DNA of 64,000 nucleotides from positions 12,029 to 76,028 of the forward strand of contig JAZNIJ010000160.1 of assembly GCA_045577455.1 (NCBI GenBank), written 5' to 3'. The position numbers and the translations under genes were made by a program. Origin of the DNA: SIG653 sp045577455 (GTDB lineage: Bacteria; Bacillota; Clostridia; Oscillospirales; CAG-382). Shown here piece by piece: positions 61,547 through 64,000 of the stretch (within the stretch, counting starts at the first letter, position 1; each line of letters begins with the position of its first letter). The notes under the pieces are model-generated. The model did not search any database and was not told where the DNA came from. It worked only from the letters and a program-made list of their open reading frames with translations.

Positions 61547-61622
61547 TGGTGGAGCATACGGGACTCGAACCCGTGACCCCAACACTGCCAGTGTTGTGCG
61601 CTCCCAACTGCGCTAATGCCCC
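61547..61622 (-). tRNA. tRNA-Ala (anticodon GGC)
   Basis: The 76-base gene folds as a canonical tRNA with encoded CCA. The acceptor is GGGGCAT with ATGCTCC and contains the G3-U70 pair that identifies alanine tRNA. The anticodon loop CTGGCAG gives GGC, and the T-loop TTCGAGT is normal. Its promoter and terminator are both clear. Confidence 0.97.
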
Positions 61623-61640
61623 ACAGCTTCAACAAGTGGA

Positions 61641-61669
61641 ATTATACCACATAGCTTTCATTTTGTCAA
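61641..61669 (-). promoter_or_regulatory. promoter of tRNA-Ala
   Basis: On the minus strand TTGACA (61669-61664) and TATAAT (61646-61641) are 17 bases apart, with TGTGG before the -10. Confidence 0.85.
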
Positions 61670-61899
61670 TGGCTTTTTTGAAAAAAATAAGATTGGGCAT
61701 GAATTATCGGAGTGATTTTAAAAGGCAGATATAAATTGTTTGTAGGAAAATTGAAAATAACCAATTAAAGCTAAAAAGTGTTGCAACTCTCACAATCAAA
61801 TGAATTATATCCAACAACAATAAAAAATATCGTCGGCAAGACAGAAAAATGTTCAAAAATAATTCTCAAATATTTATAATAAAAAAATTAAAAAAACTC

Positions 61900-61928
61900 T
61901 TTACAAACAGAAAAAAATGTGATAGAAT
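61900..61928 (+). promoter_or_regulatory. promoter of rpsO and its leader
   Basis: TTTACA and TAGAAT are 17 bases apart. The leader of about 95 bases (61935-62028) has TTGGGT pairing with ACCCAA around a GC-richer segment, as expected for an S15 autoregulatory leader, although I cannot assign it to a known class. The rest of 61670-61899 holds nothing I recognise. Confidence 0.6.
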
Positions 61929-62028
61929 CATCTTTGGATTTGGGTAAGCTCGGTTTTGGGAGTAGACAAATTGTTTCACCTGACCCAATGCTGTGCTTTC
62001 GCCAAAAATAACTATGGAGGTGAAGCAG

Positions 62029-62295
62029 ATGATTTCAAAGGAAGAAAAGAGTGCTATTATCAGCAAGTATGCTATTTGCGAAGGTGATACAGGTTCTCCT
62101 GAAGTTCAAATCGCAATTCTTACTTTCAGAATCAATACACTTAACGAGCATTTGAAGGTTAACCCTAAGGATAACCATTCTCGTCGTGGTCTTCTTCAGA
62201 TGGTTAGCAAGAGAAAGAAATTCCTCAACTATCTCATTAAGAAGGACATCGAGCGTTATCGTGCAATCATCAAGGAATTGGGTATCAGAAAGTAA
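62029..62295 (+). CDS. rpsO: 30S ribosomal protein S15
   Basis: The 88-residue protein matches S15 throughout (GDTGSPEVQIAILTFRINTL, DNHSRRGLLQMVSKRKKFLNYL). It binds 16S rRNA in the central domain of the small subunit. I start at ATG 62029, which has GGAGGTG 6 bases upstream and gives the usual length. pnp follows as in most bacteria. Confidence 0.97.
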   Translation: MISKEEKSAIISKYAICEGDTGSPEVQIAILTFRINTLNEHLKVNPKDNHSRRGLLQMVSKRKKFLNYLIKKDIERYRAIIKELGIRK

Positions 62296-62409
62296 TTTCT
62301 GCGCTTGGTTTTTTGTGCGCGGTACAAGAGTCATTATGCTTTCTGTGGGCGGCATACGGCTTTATTTGCCGAGTCGCCCATATTTCTTAACTTTTGTTTT
62401 CTGCTTTAT

Positions 62410-62515
62410 GCCAAGGGACGAAGCGTTCCATATGGCAACCCGATTTGAGCCAAAGGAAAATGTGTTCCAAAGGTGCTTAACATTTAAGCCGAGGGACAAA
62501 GTGTACCCGAAGGCG
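62410..62515 (+). repeat. three hairpin repeats between rpsO and pnp
   Basis: Three segments begin at about 62410, 62450 and 62489, each of the form GCC-AA-GGGAC-loop-GTTCC-GGC. The stems vary (GGGAC/GTTCC, GGAA/TTCC, GGGAC/GTACC) but keep most pairing. An open frame through this region is not convincing as a gene. Confidence 0.6.
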
Positions 62516-62594
62516 TTTGGATTTGCGTTTTACAATATAAAAATAAAGAAAAAGAAAGCTGTTTGCCGTTGGAGCAAGCAGAGAAGGAAGAAAA

Positions 62595-64000
62595 ATGTTT
62601 GAAAATTTCAAAGTGTTCAAAACCACTTATGCCGGTAGACCTTTAGTTGTTGAAACCGGTAAAATAGCACAGCTTGCAAACGGTTCGTGCCTTGTAAGAT
62701 ACGGTGATACTGCTGTTCTTGCAACTGCAACCGCTTCAGCTGCTCCCAGAGACGGTATTGACTTTTTGCCTCTTTCCGTTGACTACGAAGAAAAATTGTA
62801 CTCTGTTGGCAGAATTCCAGGAAGCTGGAACAGACGCGAAGGCAGACCTCCCGAGAGTGCAATTCTCACATCCCGTGTAATTGACCGTCCTGTAAGACCT
62901 TTGTTTCCAAAGGATTTGAGAAACGATGTTGTTCTCAGTTTAACAGTTATGTCGGTTGACCCCGATTGCTCACCTGAAATTACAGGTATGATTGGTGCAT
63001 CCATTGCACTTTCTATCTCGGATATTCCGTGGAACGGCCCTATCGGTGGTGCGTTCATGGGTCTTGTTGATGGCGAAATCATCGTTAACCCAACAGCAGA
63101 ACAGAGAGCAAAGAGCGACCTTCAGCTCACAGTTGCAGCTTCTGAAAAGAAAGTTGTTATGATTGAAGCAGGCGCAAACGAAGTTCCCGATGATATAATG
63201 TTTGAAGCCATTATGAAGGCACACGAAGAAATCAAACCCGTTATCGAATTCATCAACCAGATGGTTGCAGAAATTGGTAAACCAAAGTTTGATTATCCAT
63301 CCTGCGAAGTTGACCACGATATGTTTGACAAAATTGCGGCAATGGCAGAAGCAGATGTTATGGAAGCACTTTACACAGACGATAAAAACATTCGTGATGC
63401 AAAGCTCCAGCCAATTTACGAAAGAGTTAACGAAGCTCTTGCAGAAGAATATCCTGATTCTCAGGTTATGATTAACGAATGTATGTACAAGCTCCAGAAG
63501 AAGATTGTTCGTCGTTGGTTGCTCACAGAAAAGAAGAGAGTTGACGGCCGTGCTATGGACCAGATTCGTCCTTTGGCATCTGAAGTTTCACTTCTTCCAA
63601 GAACCCACGGTTCAGGACTTTTCACAAGAGGTCAGACTCAAGTTCTTTCCGTTGCAACTCTTGCTCCTATGAGCGAAGTACAAATTCTTGATGGTATCGG
63701 CGATGAAACCGAAAAGAGATATATGCACCATTACAATATGCCCGGCTATTCTGTAGGTGAAGCAAAAGCTGCAAGAACTCCCGGCAGACGTGAAATCGGG
63801 CACGGTGCATTGGCAGAGCGTTCACTCGTTCCTGTTCTTCCTTCTGTTGAAGAATTTCCCTACGCTATCCGTGTAGTTTCTGAAATCGTTTCTTCCAACG
63901 GTTCAACATCCCAAGGCTCTGTTTGTGCTTCCACTTTGGCACTTATGGATGCTGGTGTTCCGATTAAAGCTCCCGTTGCAGGTATCTCCTGTGGTCTTAT
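62595..64000 (+). CDS. pnp: polyribonucleotide nucleotidyltransferase, N-terminal part
   Basis: The first 468 residues are visible; the gene runs past the right edge. TTYAGRPLVVETGKIAQLA opens the first RNase PH domain, VGRIPGSW and RPPESAILTSRVIDRP follow, then an all-helical linker and the start of the second RNase PH domain (GLFTRGQTQVLS, SVCASTLALMDAG). The enzyme degrades RNA by phosphorolysis. GAAGGAAG precedes the ATG. Confidence 0.97.
   Translation, partial: MFENFKVFKTTYAGRPLVVETGKIAQLANGSCLVRYGDTAVLATATASAAPRDGIDFLPLSVDYEEKLYSVGRIPGSWNRREGRPPESAILTSRVIDRPVRPLFPKDLRNDVVLSLTVMSVDPDCSPEITGMIGASIALSISDIPWNGPIGGAFMGLVDGEIIVNPTAEQRAKSDLQLTVAASEKKVVMIEAGANEVPDDIMFEAIMKAHEEIKPVIEFINQMVAEIGKPKFDYPSCEVDHDMFDKIAAMAEADVMEALYTDDKNIRDAKLQPIYERVNEALAEEYPDSQVMINECMYKLQKKIVRRWLLTEKKRVDGRAMDQIRPLASEVSLLPRTHGSGLFTRGQTQVLSVATLAPMSEVQILDGIGDETEKRYMHHYNMPGYSVGEAKAARTPGRREIGHGALAERSLVPVLPSVEEFPYAIRVVSEIVSSNGSTSQGSVCASTLALMDAGVPIKAPVAGISCGL

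Noticed and set aside
61413..61734. Short frames reading GTRTRDPN and TGLEPVTP
   Set aside because: They are translations of the tRNA-Ala gene and its flank.
62186..62602. 138-residue frame between rpsO and pnp
   Set aside because: It overlaps rpsO and is built from the hairpin repeats; composition is unlike a protein.

Overview
The window comes from a low-GC Gram-positive bacterium, most likely a gut member of the Clostridia (Oscillospirales/Ruminococcaceae type). The evidence is the SCIFF peptide with its radical-SAM maturase, a dockerin-bearing BspA-like leucine-rich-repeat (LRR) protein, a DUF1292 protein, rpsO followed by pnp, strong AAGGAGG ribosome binding sites, and TTGACA/TATAAT promoters. 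No species name can be given from sequence alone.

Bases 1-10756 are the end of a prophage. A leftward early module encodes small proteins, a RecE/Cas4-like nuclease, a C5 DNA methyltransferase, a RecA-fold ATPase, an HD hydrolase, an SSB-like protein, a DEAD-type helicase and a VRR-NUC nuclease. A Cro/CI-type switch with palindromic operators and a rightward large serine integrase close it. The helicase gene carries an intein exactly in its DE-CH Walker B motif. Inside that intein, in a different reading frame and with its own Shine-Dalgarno, lies a zinc-finger/NUMOD3-like/EDxHD-type homing endonuclease gene. This is the most unusual object in the window. Just outside the integrase are two structured repeats whose stems differ but stay paired.

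Bases 11.7-26.6 kb hold scfA-scfB (SCIFF), an Orn/Lys/Arg decarboxylase, two secreted LRR proteins, a methionine gamma-lyase-like PLP enzyme, an XRE regulator, a SLOG protein and a replisome-organiser-like gene with iteron-like repeats upstream. Intergenic DNA here is full of heptamer repeats and a dispersed element of about 200 bp.

Bases 27-43 kb hold a surface-polysaccharide style operon (TviB/TviC-like enzymes, two membrane-anchored LRR proteins, a CapK-like adenylate-forming enzyme, an SGNH hydrolase and a kinase gene remnant). It is flanked by four AAA_14/DUF4143 ATPase genes, and a fifth lies at 52 kb. Promoters of the first four sit in arrays of short repeats at almost exactly 33-bp spacing, a second candidate for an undescribed regulatory system.

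Bases 43-64 kb are mostly chromosomal housekeeping: a sigma-like/transmembrane/cyclophilin fusion, small membrane proteins, thioredoxin, deoC, ilvE, pgeF, a PHP phosphatase, an Lrp-aminotransferase-proC operon, a DUF255 protein, a Cys-rich DUF1292 protein, htpG, tRNA-Ala(GGC), rpsO and the start of pnp.
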